This document shows, piece after piece, positions 16,730 through 24,555 of a stretch of DNA of 64,000 nt. The stretch comes from SIG598 sp045538015. Its GTDB lineage: Bacteria > Bacillota > Clostridia > Oscillospirales > Acutalibacteraceae. Below the pieces are notes generated by a model. That model ran no database searches. It saw nothing but the letters and a program-made list of their open reading frames with translations, and had not been told where the DNA came from. Each line of letters starts with the position of its first letter. The stretch's first letter is position 1. The position numbers and the translations under genes were made by a program. The stretch covers positions 1 through 64,000 of the forward strand of contig JAZSQO010000008.1 of NCBI GenBank assembly GCA_045538015.1. The letters are read 5' to 3'.

Positions 16730-16759
16730 ATTATGCCCCTCCCTCACCCATCTTGTCAA
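16730..16759 (-). promoter_or_regulatory. Promoter of the MBL-mocR unit
   Basis: On the minus strand, TTGACA (16754-16759) and CATAAT (16730-16735) are separated by 18 bp. It runs divergently from the MFS promoter, whose -35 box begins 6 bp away. Confidence 0.55.
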
Positions 16760-16764
16760 GGCGC

Positions 16765-16793
16765 TTGCGTTTTCTCTCCTCCGGTGGTATAAT
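16765..16793 (+). promoter_or_regulatory. Promoter of the leader peptide and MFS exporter
   Basis: TTGCGT (16765-16770) and TATAAT (16788-16793) are separated by 17 bp. The predicted transcript starts near 16800, about 175 nt before the MFS gene, leaving room for the small open frame at 16829. Confidence 0.65.
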
Positions 16794-16828
16794 ATCCCGC
16801 AGAAATTATCTCCCAAAGGAGGCAGCCC

Positions 16829-16906
16829 ATGAACGCTGTGATCCATCTCTGCTCAGCAGAAGCTCCGTGCAAGGTCGCGCAGGACAGGCGCTGCACGGGG
16901 CGGTAA
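16829..16906 (+). CDS. Possible 25-residue leader peptide upstream of the MFS exporter
   Basis: ATG at 16829 follows a perfect AAAGGAGG ribosome site with 6-nt spacing. The frame encodes 25 residues (it begins MNAVIHLCSAEAPC and ends RRCTGR) and stops at 16904-16906, 69 nt before the MFS start. It lies between a consensus promoter and the exporter. Inverted GCAC/GTGC pairs inside it (for example CGTGC at 16865-16869 with GCACG at 16893-16897) could give alternative structures. I infer a translation-controlled leader, as known for some drug-resistance genes. It could instead be a chance frame. Confidence 0.4.
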   Translation: MNAVIHLCSAEAPCKVAQDRRCTGR

Positions 16907-16975
16907 AGCTCCCCACTCTGTCCGGCGGCTTTGCGGTCTTTATGATATATAATAAAAACAAGGAGCAAAGCCAAA

Positions 16976-18292
16976 ATGAAAAACAAGATAAAATCCGGGC
17001 TTCACGCCCTTTACGAAATGCGCACCTTTCTGCTGCTGTGGAGCACCCAGTCCTTTTCGGCCCTGGGCAGCTCCATGACCAGTTACGCTCTGGTCATCTG
17101 GTCGTACAGTCAGCAGGGCTCGGCGCTGGTCACGGCACTGCTGATGGTGTGCTCCTACGCGCCCTATGTGCTGTGCAGCGTCTTTGCCGGCGCTCTCAGC
17201 GACCGCTGGGACAAGAAAAGGACCATGCTGGTGTGCGACGCGCTGGCCGCCGCCGGAACGGTGGCCGTGCTGATACTGCTCAAGGCTGACGCCCTGCGCG
17301 TCTGGCACCTCTACCTGCTCAACGGTCTGAGCGGCCTGATGAACACCGTGCAGCAGCCCGCCTCCGAGGTGGCGGTGACCTCCATCCTGCCCCGTAAATA
17401 CTACCAGAAGGTGGGCGGCATCCGCTACATCTCCAACTCCGCCAACACCATCCTCACGCCCATCATCGCCACGGCCTTCATGGGTCTGCTGGGGCTGGAG
17501 GCGGTCATCCTCTTTGACCTGCTGACCTTCTGCGCGGCCTTCGCGGTGCTGCTGTTCTTTATTCGCCTGCCCCGGAGCAGGCCGGATGAGGAGAAGAAGG
17601 AATCGGTGCTCCGCGCGGCAAAGGCCGGCCTTGACTACCTGCGGAGCAACCCGGGCATTTTCTGTCTCATTCTCTTTCTTGCCTCGGTCAATCTGGTGGC
17701 GTCGCTGTACAACGCCGCCTTCCCGGCCATGATGCTCTCCCGGCAGGGTGCCGGCGAGGAGGTCATGGGTCTGGTCAACGCCGTCATCGGCGTGGGCACC
17801 CTGACCGGCAGCCTCATCGCCTCGGCTCTCAAGCCGCCCAAAAGCCGGGTGAAGGTCATCTTCGGCACCATGCTTTTCTCCCTGACCATCGAAAACGCCC
17901 TGCTGGCCTTCGGCCGTGTGCCGTGGGTGTGGTGCGTGGCCGGTTTCCTCGGCTGGGTGCTGGTGCCCGTAATGGCCACCAACCTGGACGCCATTATCCG
18001 CCTCCGGGTGCCCGAGGAGCTGCAGGGACGGGTGTACTCCGCCCGCAACACCTTCCAGTTCTTCACCATCCCCGTGGGCTACTTCCTCGGCGGCCTTGCC
18101 GTGGACAGAGTCTTCGAGCCGCTGATGGCCTCCCAGCCCTCCGGCAGCCTGCTGACCCTCTGCTTCGGCGAGGGCAAAGGCTCGGGCGCGGCCATGTTCT
18201 TCGCGGTGCTGGCTGTGCTGGGCGCGGCGGTGTGCCTTGTTGGACGGAGAAACAGACACATTCTCCGGCTGGAAGAGAAGGCCGAGGGCTGA
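16976..18292 (+). CDS. MFS exporter (DHA3, macrolide-efflux-like)
   Basis: The 438-residue membrane protein has about 12 hydrophobic segments. The N-terminal half contains FLLLWSTQSFSALGSSMTSYAL and the loop 2-3 motif GALSDRWDKKRTML (GxLaDRxGrkr), which mark the MFS. The ordering and the late phrase VPEELQGRVYSARNTFQFFTIPVGYFLGG match the MefA/tetV-like DHA3 group that exports macrolides or other drugs. The start at 16976 follows AAGGAGC. The upstream leader suggests control by translation (inference). The substrate is not known. Confidence 0.88.
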   Translation: MKNKIKSGLHALYEMRTFLLLWSTQSFSALGSSMTSYALVIWSYSQQGSALVTALLMVCSYAPYVLCSVFAGALSDRWDKKRTMLVCDALAAAGTVAVLILLKADALRVWHLYLLNGLSGLMNTVQQPASEVAVTSILPRKYYQKVGGIRYISNSANTILTPIIATAFMGLLGLEAVILFDLLTFCAAFAVLLFFIRLPRSRPDEEKKESVLRAAKAGLDYLRSNPGIFCLILFLASVNLVASLYNAAFPAMMLSRQGAGEEVMGLVNAVIGVGTLTGSLIASALKPPKSRVKVIFGTMLFSLTIENALLAFGRVPWVWCVAGFLGWVLVPVMATNLDAIIRLRVPEELQGRVYSARNTFQFFTIPVGYFLGGLAVDRVFEPLMASQPSGSLLTLCFGEGKGSGAAMFFAVLAVLGAAVCLVGRRNRHILRLEEKAEG

Positions 18293-18305
18293 TATTTTTT
18301 GAATT

Positions 18306-18351
18306 TTTCCTCCTCGTTTCTGCTTTGCGGAAGCGGGGAGGAAACCTTTTT
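18306..18351 (+). terminator. Terminator of the MFS gene
   Basis: The stem TTTCCTCCTCGTTTC pairs with GAAGCGGGGAGGAAA (wobbles and one bulge), followed by CCTTTTT. Confidence 0.75.
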
Positions 18352-18352
18352 C

Positions 18353-18400
18353 ATTAAAGAATAAAGAATGGAGAATAAATAAGAAATAATAAATTTGATT
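18353..18400. repeat. AT-rich arm of the composite repeat, inverted
   Basis: ATTAAAGAATAAAGAATGG and AGAAATAATAAAT form the reverse complement of the AT-rich arms seen at 8.8, 38.5 and 39.2 kb. No palindromic part is attached. Confidence 0.5.
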
Positions 18401-18443
18401 ATTGGGCGGAGGTATGATATCCTTGATCGTGGAGGTGAGGACG

Positions 18444-19322
18444 ATGCACTTTGTTCAGGCCAAGGGGCTGCTTTCGGCTAAGAACGGCATGAACATCTAC
18501 CGCGGCTGCACCCATGGCTGCATATACTGCGACTCCCGCAGTCTGTGCTACTGCTTTGACCATCCCTTTGAGGACATCGAGGTCAAACAGAACGCTCCGG
18601 AGCTGCTTGAGAGGGCGCTGAAATCAAAGCGGCGGCGGTGCATGATCGCCACCGGCTCCATGTGCGACCCATACCTGCACTGCGAGGCGGAGCTTGGGCT
18701 GACACGGCGCTGTCTTGAGATCATCGACCGATACGGCTTCGGCCTTTCCATCCTCACCAAATCCGACCTGATAATGCGGGACATCGACCTGCTGGAGAGC
18801 ATCAACCGCAAGGCAAAGTGCGTGGTGCAGATGACCCTGACCACCTTTGACGAGGAGCTGTGCGCCATTCTCGAGCCCAACGTGTGCTCCACCCGCCGGC
18901 GGTACGAGGTGCTCTGCGAAATGCGTGACCGTGGCATACCCACGGTGGTGTGGCTATGCCCGGTGCTGCCCTACATAAACGACACCGCCGAGAATATCGG
19001 CGGCATACTCGATCTTTGCGCCGACGCGGGTGTTTACGGCATCATCCACTTCGGCATGGGCATGACCCTGCGGGAGGGCGACCGGGAATACTACTACGCC
19101 GCCCTTGACCGTCATTTTCCCGGCCTGAAGCAGAAGTACATCAGCCGCTACGGCACCGCCTACGAGCTGTCCTGCGAAAACTGGCGGGAACTTGAGGCTC
19201 TGCTGGAGCGCCGCTGTGAAGAAGAGGGCATCCGCTGTGACGCCGACGGGCTGTTCGCCTACCTTGCCCATCTGCCGGAGAAGCACGAGCAGCTGAGCTT
19301 TCTCGACGATTTTTCCGAATAA
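18444..19322 (+). CDS. Radical SAM protein of the SPL/Rv2578c-like group
   Basis: The 292-residue protein carries the radical SAM cluster motif as CTHGCIYCDSR near residue 22, with NIYRGC before it, the pattern typical of SplB-related and Rv2578c-like proteins. Further family phrases are GSMCDPYLHCEAELGLTRRCLEII, LTKSDLIMRDIDLL and WLCPVLPYINDT. The reaction is unknown; true spore photoproduct lyases are longer. The start at 18444 follows GTGGAGGTGAGG; two in-frame ATGs upstream lack a ribosome site. The FliB-like gene starts 12 nt after the stop, so they form one operon. Confidence 0.85.
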   Translation: MHFVQAKGLLSAKNGMNIYRGCTHGCIYCDSRSLCYCFDHPFEDIEVKQNAPELLERALKSKRRRCMIATGSMCDPYLHCEAELGLTRRCLEIIDRYGFGLSILTKSDLIMRDIDLLESINRKAKCVVQMTLTTFDEELCAILEPNVCSTRRRYEVLCEMRDRGIPTVVWLCPVLPYINDTAENIGGILDLCADAGVYGIIHFGMGMTLREGDREYYYAALDRHFPGLKQKYISRYGTAYELSCENWRELEALLERRCEEEGIRCDADGLFAYLAHLPEKHEQLSFLDDFSE

Positions 19323-19334
19323 AGGAGTCATTCC

Positions 19335-20246
19335 ATGAAGATAATTGTCCCCGATTATTACCACCGCTTCCGGTGCGCAGCCGGCACCTGCGAGCACAAC
19401 TGCTGCATCGGCTGGGAAATCGACATCGACCCGGACACCTGCGCCCGCTACCGCTCGGTTGGCGGCCAGCTTGGCGAGGCTCTGGCGGCCAATATCAACT
19501 GGGGCGAGGAGCCTTCCTTCCGTCTGGGCGAGGACGAGCGCTGTCCCTTCCTCAACGGCGACAACCTCTGCCGGATAATCTTAGAGCTGGGCGAGGATGC
19601 TCTGTGTCAGATATGCTCCGACCATCCCCGGTTCCGCAACTGCTTTGAGAGCCGGGAGGAGATGGGACTGGGGCTGTGCTGTGAGGCCGCCGCCGAGCTG
19701 ATAGTGGGCAATCCTCACACGGTGAAGCTGACCGTCCTTGAGGAGGACGGCGAGGAGGAGGCTCCCGACAACGAGGCCGCCTTCCTCTCCCTGCGCGACG
19801 GCATCCTCGACACCCTGCAGGACAGAAGCCTCGCCATTCCTCAGCGGATACAGTCGGTGCTTTCCCGCCTTGACGCTTCTCTTCCCGACCGGAGCCTTTC
19901 GGTGTGGGCGAGGATATACGCCTCCCTCGAGCGGCTGGACGACAGCTGGGGCACTCTGCTGGACAGCCTCTCCGCCTCTCCCGCCGCCGAAAACCCTCTG
20001 CCCGATGTGGTGCGGGAGCAGCTGCTGGTGTATTTTGTCTACCGCCATCTTTCCGAGGCTCTGTACGACGGCCAGCTCCGGGAGCGCCTTGCCTTCTGCG
20101 TGCTGAGTGAGGCCATGATCGGCGGTCTGTGCGCCGTCAGCGGTCTGCCCGCCGCCGAGGCCGCCCGGATGTACTCGGCGGAGATAGAATACTCCGACGA
20201 GAACATTCAGGCTCTGCTGGATGTGCTGGCGAGGAATGATAATTAA
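19335..20246 (+). CDS. FliB family protein (flagellin lysine N-methylase-like)
   Basis: The 303-residue protein has the cysteine pattern of the FliB family: FRCAAGTCEHNCCIGWEIDID near residue 12, CPFLNGDNLCRI near residue 74, and LCQICSDHPRF near residue 93. These cysteines probably hold an Fe-S cluster. In Salmonella, FliB methylates flagellin lysines, but many clostridial members occur without flagella and may act on other substrates. No flagellar gene is visible here. The ATG at 19335 follows AAAGGAG, 12 nt after the radical SAM gene, suggesting a joint function. Confidence 0.82.
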   Translation: MKIIVPDYYHRFRCAAGTCEHNCCIGWEIDIDPDTCARYRSVGGQLGEALAANINWGEEPSFRLGEDERCPFLNGDNLCRIILELGEDALCQICSDHPRFRNCFESREEMGLGLCCEAAAELIVGNPHTVKLTVLEEDGEEEAPDNEAAFLSLRDGILDTLQDRSLAIPQRIQSVLSRLDASLPDRSLSVWARIYASLERLDDSWGTLLDSLSASPAAENPLPDVVREQLLVYFVYRHLSEALYDGQLRERLAFCVLSEAMIGGLCAVSGLPAAEAARMYSAEIEYSDENIQALLDVLARNDN

Positions 20247-20258
20247 ACTGCATAAAAA

Positions 20259-20290
20259 CACCGCCGCCGGAATCAGACCCGGCGGCGGTG
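20259..20290 (-). terminator. Bidirectional terminator between fliB-like and the 208-residue gene
   Basis: A perfect 12-bp stem CACCGCCGCCGG with complement; on the minus strand it is followed by TTTTTATG. It ends the 208-residue membrane protein gene and may stop the fliB transcript too. Confidence 0.85.
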
Positions 20291-20321
20291 CTGTTATGTG
20301 CGTATGAAATTATCGGTTCGC

Positions 20322-20948
20322 TTAGAAAATGTTGCCGGTCTTGCCCAGAGCCACCAGCAGAACGATGCTGATAACCAGAGCGGCGATGGCGACTGCGGAA
20401 ACGAGCAGGGCGCCTATAATCGGGCTGACGAAAACAAGCACGACAGAGATGATCTCGGCGATGATGATGCCGATGTACCATTTCCACAGGGAGTTCCACT
20501 TTCTGGAGCGGACATCGTTGATGCCCTTGAGGGTCTCGCTGTAGCCCTTCATCATGCTGTACATCATGACCAGCTCGACAATGAGGTTGACAAGGCTGAT
20601 GACCAGAGCAGGAACAGCGCCGAGAATAAAGATGCCGGCCACTTCCGCGACGATGGAAATGATGCCGAGGATACCGGCGGTGGTGAAGCGGCGGCTGACC
20701 TTGCCCATGCTGAGCAGGCAGATGATCTGGATAACGGTGCAGACCACACCGAGGACGGAGCTGGCCTTATCGGAAGCGCCGTCGCCCAGAGCCAGACCGA
20801 TGACAAACGCTCCGACAATGGAGAGGATGAGGGCCCAGAACATGGCCTTGGTGCCGCTGCGCATGACCGCTCTGTCGTGAATGTCAATGGTGGCTATTTC
20901 CTGAGTCTGCTCTGCGTTTTCGAGGATGATGCCGTTGTTTTCTGCCAT
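20322..20948 (-). CDS. Polytopic membrane protein, paralogue of the neighbour at 21145
   Basis: The 208-residue protein has about 40 soluble residues followed by roughly six hydrophobic segments. Phrases such as MYSMMKGYSETL and KWNSLWKWYIGI match FIKGFEEVL and KWSLLWSWYIGI in the neighbour at 21145-21999, so the two are tandem duplicates. I know no function. The ATG at 20948 has a weak AAAAAGGAGTAA ribosome site. Its promoter (21026-21054) is nearly identical to that of the neighbour. Confidence 0.75.
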   Translation of the reverse strand: MAENNGIILENAEQTQEIATIDIHDRAVMRSGTKAMFWALILSIVGAFVIGLALGDGASDKASSVLGVVCTVIQIICLLSMGKVSRRFTTAGILGIISIVAEVAGIFILGAVPALVISLVNLIVELVMMYSMMKGYSETLKGINDVRSRKWNSLWKWYIGIIIAEIISVVLVFVSPIIGALLVSAVAIAALVISIVLLVALGKTGNIF

Positions 20949-21025
20949 TTTTCATTACTCCTTTTTTTCCTGATACTCTTTTGGAATGTGCCCGGTGGCT
21001 ATTTACCGCCCGCCGGGTTATTTAC

Positions 21026-21054
21026 ATAATATAGAGCTGTTACGATTTTGTCAA
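21026..21054 (-). promoter_or_regulatory. Promoter of the 208-residue membrane protein
   Basis: Full-consensus TTGACA (21049-21054) and TATTAT (21026-21031), 17 bp apart. The -10 box and the following CTATATTATGTAAATAACC are repeated in the neighbour's promoter. Confidence 0.8.
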
Positions 21055-21144
21055 GCCAAATTCTGACAAATATGCACCGAAGATGTATGTTCTTGCATTA
21101 TCCACACATTTTCAGTGAATGCTTCTTGCATAATTCACAACAGC

Positions 21145-21999
21145 TCAGTCGGCCTTTGCGGCCTTCCGGATGTCCTTGAAAAAGCGGCCGGTCTTGTAGA
21201 GCATGACCACCATGGCGATGTTGACCACGACCATGGCGATGGGTGCCAGAGTCAGCACCAGAGAGCCCAGCCACGGGATCATCAGCAGCATCACCACGGC
21301 GGCGATCATGGCCATTGGGATGCCTATGTACCAGCTCCACAGCAGGCTCCACTTTTCCGAAAGCATGACATCCTTCTTTTCCAGAACCTCCTCGAAGCCC
21401 TTGATGAAGAAGTACATCATAAGCACGGATATCACGGTGGAGGCAATTTCGATTATGGTCTTGGCCGGATCCTCGGTGAATATCTGCTCAAGGACAGGAG
21501 GCACGATGGTGAGCAGATTAAATATGGCGGCGGTTCTGAAGCGGGTGTTGACAAGGCCCATGCGGAAAAGACAGACGACCATGATCACCGCGCAGACCAC
21601 CTGCAGGCCGACACCGGCCAGAATCGCGGCCTGATTGCCTATGAGCGCGGCCACGGTCAGAACCACCGAGCCCACGATGTTGGCGATGGTCACCCAGAAC
21701 ACAGCCATGGTGTTCCGGCTCATGATCTTGCCGTCCCGCTCCGTGCGTTCGGCCAGCGCGGCCTCCTCCTGACGCTTTTTCAGCCGCTTTCCGGCGGTGT
21801 CCTTCTTCCAGCGCAGAGGGCTGCAGGTTTCAAACTGAGGACATTCGCTGCAGAACTCCCGGTCTTTGTCGTAGCAGCAGTGGGCAATGCTGCAGTCGCC
21901 CTTGCTGGGATGGCCGGGGCCGGCCTTGCAGCCGGGGCACTGAAGGGCCTCTCTGTGTTCGCAGCTTTCGCAAGCTATTCCGCAATAGGATTCTGCCAT
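21145..21999 (-). CDS. DUF3795-like Cys-rich domain fused to a membrane domain
   Basis: The 284-residue protein starts with about 65 Cys-rich residues (CGIACESCEH, CPGCKAGPG, CSIAHCCYDK, FCSECPQFETC) of the DUF3795 type, likely to bind metal or an Fe-S cluster. A charged linker (KKRQEEAALAERTERDGK) leads to the same hydrophobic domain as the 208-residue neighbour. It is probably a membrane-anchored metal-binding or sensing protein; the role is unknown. The start at 21999 has an AAAAGGAGTAA site, identical to that of its neighbour. Confidence 0.78.
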   Translation of the reverse strand: MAESYCGIACESCEHREALQCPGCKAGPGHPSKGDCSIAHCCYDKDREFCSECPQFETCSPLRWKKDTAGKRLKKRQEEAALAERTERDGKIMSRNTMAVFWVTIANIVGSVVLTVAALIGNQAAILAGVGLQVVCAVIMVVCLFRMGLVNTRFRTAAIFNLLTIVPPVLEQIFTEDPAKTIIEIASTVISVLMMYFFIKGFEEVLEKKDVMLSEKWSLLWSWYIGIPMAMIAAVVMLLMIPWLGSLVLTLAPIAMVVVNIAMVVMLYKTGRFFKDIRKAAKAD

Positions 22000-22069
22000 T
22001 TTTCATTACTCCTTTTCTTTTCCGAATACTCTTTTCCGGCGGTATTTCTTCACCCGCCGGGTTATTTAC

Positions 22070-22098
22070 ATAATATAGATTCATCACAGAATTGTCAA
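22070..22098 (-). promoter_or_regulatory. Promoter of the DUF3795-fusion gene
   Basis: TTGACA (22093-22098) and TATTAT (22070-22075), 17 bp apart; the -10 region is duplicated from, or to, the promoter at 21026-21054. The 390-bp gap between 22000 and 22389 contains this promoter, the gene remnant at 22195-22272 and the GH79 promoter. Confidence 0.8.
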
Positions 22099-22194
22099 GC
22101 GATATTCACATTTAATTTTACATAACCGCACATTCTTACAGCATAGCCATAATTTATGTAAATTCTTATTGCATGATTCACAGTTTTTCTCCGG

Positions 22195-22272
22195 TCAGAT
22201 CAGCATCAGCACCAGCAGATCCCAGTACATATGCAAGGCTATGGGCACGAGGATGCCTTTCGACACATTGCG
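22195..22272 (-). pseudogene. Possible 3' remnant of a PrsW-like membrane protease gene
   Basis: On the minus strand an open stretch reads VSKGILVPIALHMYWD followed by a hydrophobic run and a stop. ALHxxWD near the C-terminus is typical of PrsW-type intramembrane proteases. The frame is closed by a stop only four codons before this piece, so if real it is only the tail of a lost gene. The match is short and could be chance. Confidence 0.25.
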
Positions 22273-22304
22273 TTATCTGTCACAAAAATATTAACAATTC
22301 ATTC

Positions 22305-22333
22305 TTTATTTCCGTGCAATATAGTAGTATAAT
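22305..22333 (+). promoter_or_regulatory. Possible promoter of the GH79 gene
   Basis: A perfect TATAAT (22328-22333) has only a poor -35 (TTTATT, 22305-22310) at 17 bp, so activation by a regulator is possible. Confidence 0.4.
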
Positions 22334-22389
22334 AAGTTTTAAGGGATATTTCCCGCTCACAAATGATATTGAAGGAAGGTATAAAATTT

Positions 22390-23889
22390 ATGGCTCAGTT
22401 TGTCAAGCTTGATCCCTCTGCACTGACCGCTCTGCGTTCCATCGACCGGCGACTGGTATCCTACAATGTTGAAATGACCGAGGTCACCGGCGGCACCTTC
22501 TGGACGGCCTACACCGACGCTCAGGTGGACGGCACCGAGGAGTTCCCCGTCATCGCCGACTGGCGCGACATGGGCAACCTGCAGCAGTGGTATGAGCCTA
22601 TCGACCTCTATAATCCCCGCCTGCGCAAGCTGGCAAAGGAGCTGGGCACCGCGTGGGTGCGCGTCTCCGGCACATGGGCCAACAAGACCTATTACGACTT
22701 TGACGGCCACTGCGGAGGCGTTGTGCCCGAGGGCTTCCAGAACCTGCTGACCAAGGAGCAGTGGACAGGCGTTCTCGATTTCGTCAAGGCCATCGACGGC
22801 AAGCTGCTGGTGTCCATGGCCAACTGCCCGGGCATCCACACCGCCGACCAGCCCTGGCCCTCGGAGCAGGCCGAGCTGCTGTTCTCCTACAGCAAGGAAT
22901 ACGGCGTACCCATCGCCGCTGCCGAGTTCACCAACGAGCCCAACATGATGGTCATGTCCGGCCTGCCCCATGGCTACACCGCCGAGGATCACGCCCGTGA
23001 CCACGATCTGTTCGGCGCGTGGCTGCGGGAGAATTATCCCGAGTGTCTGTTCGTCGGCCCCTGCACCGTTGGCGACATCGATATGTTCGGCCTTGCCGGC
23101 GACAGCGTAGGCGGCGGAATCGCCTCCGCTCTGCAGATGGTCACCACCGAGGAGCTGCTGGGCGAAAACAAGGTCAAGATGGATGTGTTCAGCTATCATT
23201 ATTATAACGGCGTTTCCGAGCGCGGCGCCGCCATGGGCGGTCACTGGCCGGTGGAGCAGTGCCTGACCGAGAAATATCTGGCTGTGGCCGCCAACTGCGC
23301 CCGCCAGTATGTCGACCGCCGTGACCGCTATGTTCCCGGCGGCCAGATGTGGGTCACCGAGTCGGGCGACGCCGGCTGCGGCGGCAACACATGGGCACCC
23401 ACCTATCTCGACGTCCCCCGCACCCTCAACGAGCTGGGCGAGTTCTGCACCGTCACCGACGGCATCATCTTCCACAACACCCTCGCCTCCTCGGCCTACG
23501 GCTTCCTCCAGCACGGCACCTTTGAGCCCCGTCCCAACTACTTTGCCGTTCTGCTGTGGAACCGCCTGATGGGCGACACCGCCTACGCCACCGGCGAGCC
23601 TGTGCGCGAGGGTGCTCATGTCTACTGCCACTCCCGCAAGGACGGCAAGGAGGGCTTTGTCTATCTGGTGATAAACAACTCCGACGAGGCCACCACCGTG
23701 GAGCTGCCCGCCGACGCGGTGCGCTACTCCCTCACCGGCGACGGCAAGCTGCGCAGCCGCGTCATGCTGCTCAACGGCCGCCCGCTGACCCTCGGCGAGA
23801 ACGACGGGCTGCCCTCTCTGGAGGGCGAGGCTCAGCCCGCCGGCAAGGTGGAGGTCGCTCCCGGCGGCTGCACCTTCTTTGTGGTGTAA
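22390..23889 (+). CDS. Glycoside hydrolase of family GH79 (beta-glucuronidase/heparanase-like)
   Basis: The 499-residue protein resembles GH79. A TIM-barrel contains the acid/base motif AAEFTNEPNMM near residue 178 and the nucleophile motif WVTESGDAGCGGN near residue 323, which aligns with the heparanase GETSSAYGGG site. A small beta domain (YLVINNSDEATTVELPADAV) follows, as in other members. GH79 enzymes release glucuronate or 4-O-methylglucuronate from glycans or glycosides. There is no signal peptide, so it acts in the cytosol on imported oligosaccharides. The start at 22390 follows GAAGGAAGG. No transporter is adjacent. Confidence 0.8.
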   Translation: MAQFVKLDPSALTALRSIDRRLVSYNVEMTEVTGGTFWTAYTDAQVDGTEEFPVIADWRDMGNLQQWYEPIDLYNPRLRKLAKELGTAWVRVSGTWANKTYYDFDGHCGGVVPEGFQNLLTKEQWTGVLDFVKAIDGKLLVSMANCPGIHTADQPWPSEQAELLFSYSKEYGVPIAAAEFTNEPNMMVMSGLPHGYTAEDHARDHDLFGAWLRENYPECLFVGPCTVGDIDMFGLAGDSVGGGIASALQMVTTEELLGENKVKMDVFSYHYYNGVSERGAAMGGHWPVEQCLTEKYLAVAANCARQYVDRRDRYVPGGQMWVTESGDAGCGGNTWAPTYLDVPRTLNELGEFCTVTDGIIFHNTLASSAYGFLQHGTFEPRPNYFAVLLWNRLMGDTAYATGEPVREGAHVYCHSRKDGKEGFVYLVINNSDEATTVELPADAVRYSLTGDGKLRSRVMLLNGRPLTLGENDGLPSLEGEAQPAGKVEVAPGGCTFFVV

Positions 23890-23918
23890 GTCTTACGCTG
23901 AATAACACACAATAACCG

Positions 23919-23958
23919 ACCGCCCCCGGCTCCCTTTCCCGGAGCCGAGGGCGGTTTT
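23919..23958 (+). terminator. Terminator of the GH79 gene
   Basis: CCGCCCCCGGCTCC and its near-complement GGAGCCGAGGGCGG form a long stem, followed by TTTTGCGGTTT. Confidence 0.88.
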
Positions 23959-23983
23959 GCGGTTTATTGGCGTGTCATGTTTC

Positions 23984-24505
23984 TCATATATTGCTTAAGG
24001 CAAGACACAGTTCAATGTAATAGGTCATCGCCAGAGTGACGCTCGCGCTGGATACCAGCAGAACGATCAGCTCCTTTGGCTTTTTGTACACACGCTGACT
24101 GATGTAATAAATCACTTCGATCAGCAGCGAAAGCGCCGGCACGATCCAAAAAAGATTTATATACAGCAGAAAGATGTCCGACGGCAAGTCGTCTGCCAGA
24201 TACATCAGAACGAGAAAGCTGCTCAGGATCAGAGTGGAAACCAGAATGGTAACCAGTCCGAAGACGGTATGCGTCTTGAAGTATCTGCTGAGGTCGGGCT
24301 TTAATATATAATTCAGAGCCACCGTAATCGCGATCATGATCGCGGCCGGCACAAAAGCCATGAGCTGCTCCGGAATATGGGGTCTGAATGAGATTGCAGC
24401 CTCTCCAAATATTGCGGGACTGAGCATAGGAAAGGCAAAGCTGAACCACGAGAGAAACAAAATCAATGAAAAGGAAATCGCCTGTTTGTTGAGTTGTTTT
24501 TTCAC
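23984..24505 (-). CDS. Small membrane protein, probably in the two-component operon
   Basis: The 173-residue protein has four predicted hydrophobic segments (about residues 8-30, 47-70, 83-108 and 117-140, with a possible fifth at the end) and no recognised domain. The most likely start is the GTG at 24505, placed behind AAAGGATG; upstream in-frame codons have no ribosome site. It begins 50 bp after the stop of the histidine kinase gene on the same strand, so it could be co-transcribed. Codon use is more AT-rich than in its neighbours. Confidence 0.6.
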   Translation of the reverse strand: MKKQLNKQAISFSLILFLSWFSFAFPMLSPAIFGEAAISFRPHIPEQLMAFVPAAIMIAITVALNYILKPDLSRYFKTHTVFGLVTILVSTLILSSFLVLMYLADDLPSDIFLLYINLFWIVPALSLLIEVIYYISQRVYKKPKELIVLLVSSASVTLAMTYYIELCLALSNI

Positions 24506-24555
24506 TGCCGCAGCATCCTTTCTATTCTGGATCGGGCACAAGCCGGTCCGTAATA

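Noticed and set aside
16756..16986. A 76-codon minus-strand frame with a hydrophobic start
   Set aside because: It has no ribosome site and covers both divergent promoters and the leader peptide frame.
16940..18259. A 439-codon minus-strand frame opposite the MFS gene
   Set aside because: Translation is His/Gly/Gln-rich and has no membrane or domain pattern; the MFS frame is convincing.
22357..23631. A 424-codon minus-strand frame opposite the GH79 gene
   Set aside because: No ribosome site or domain; the plus frame has GH79 active-site motifs.
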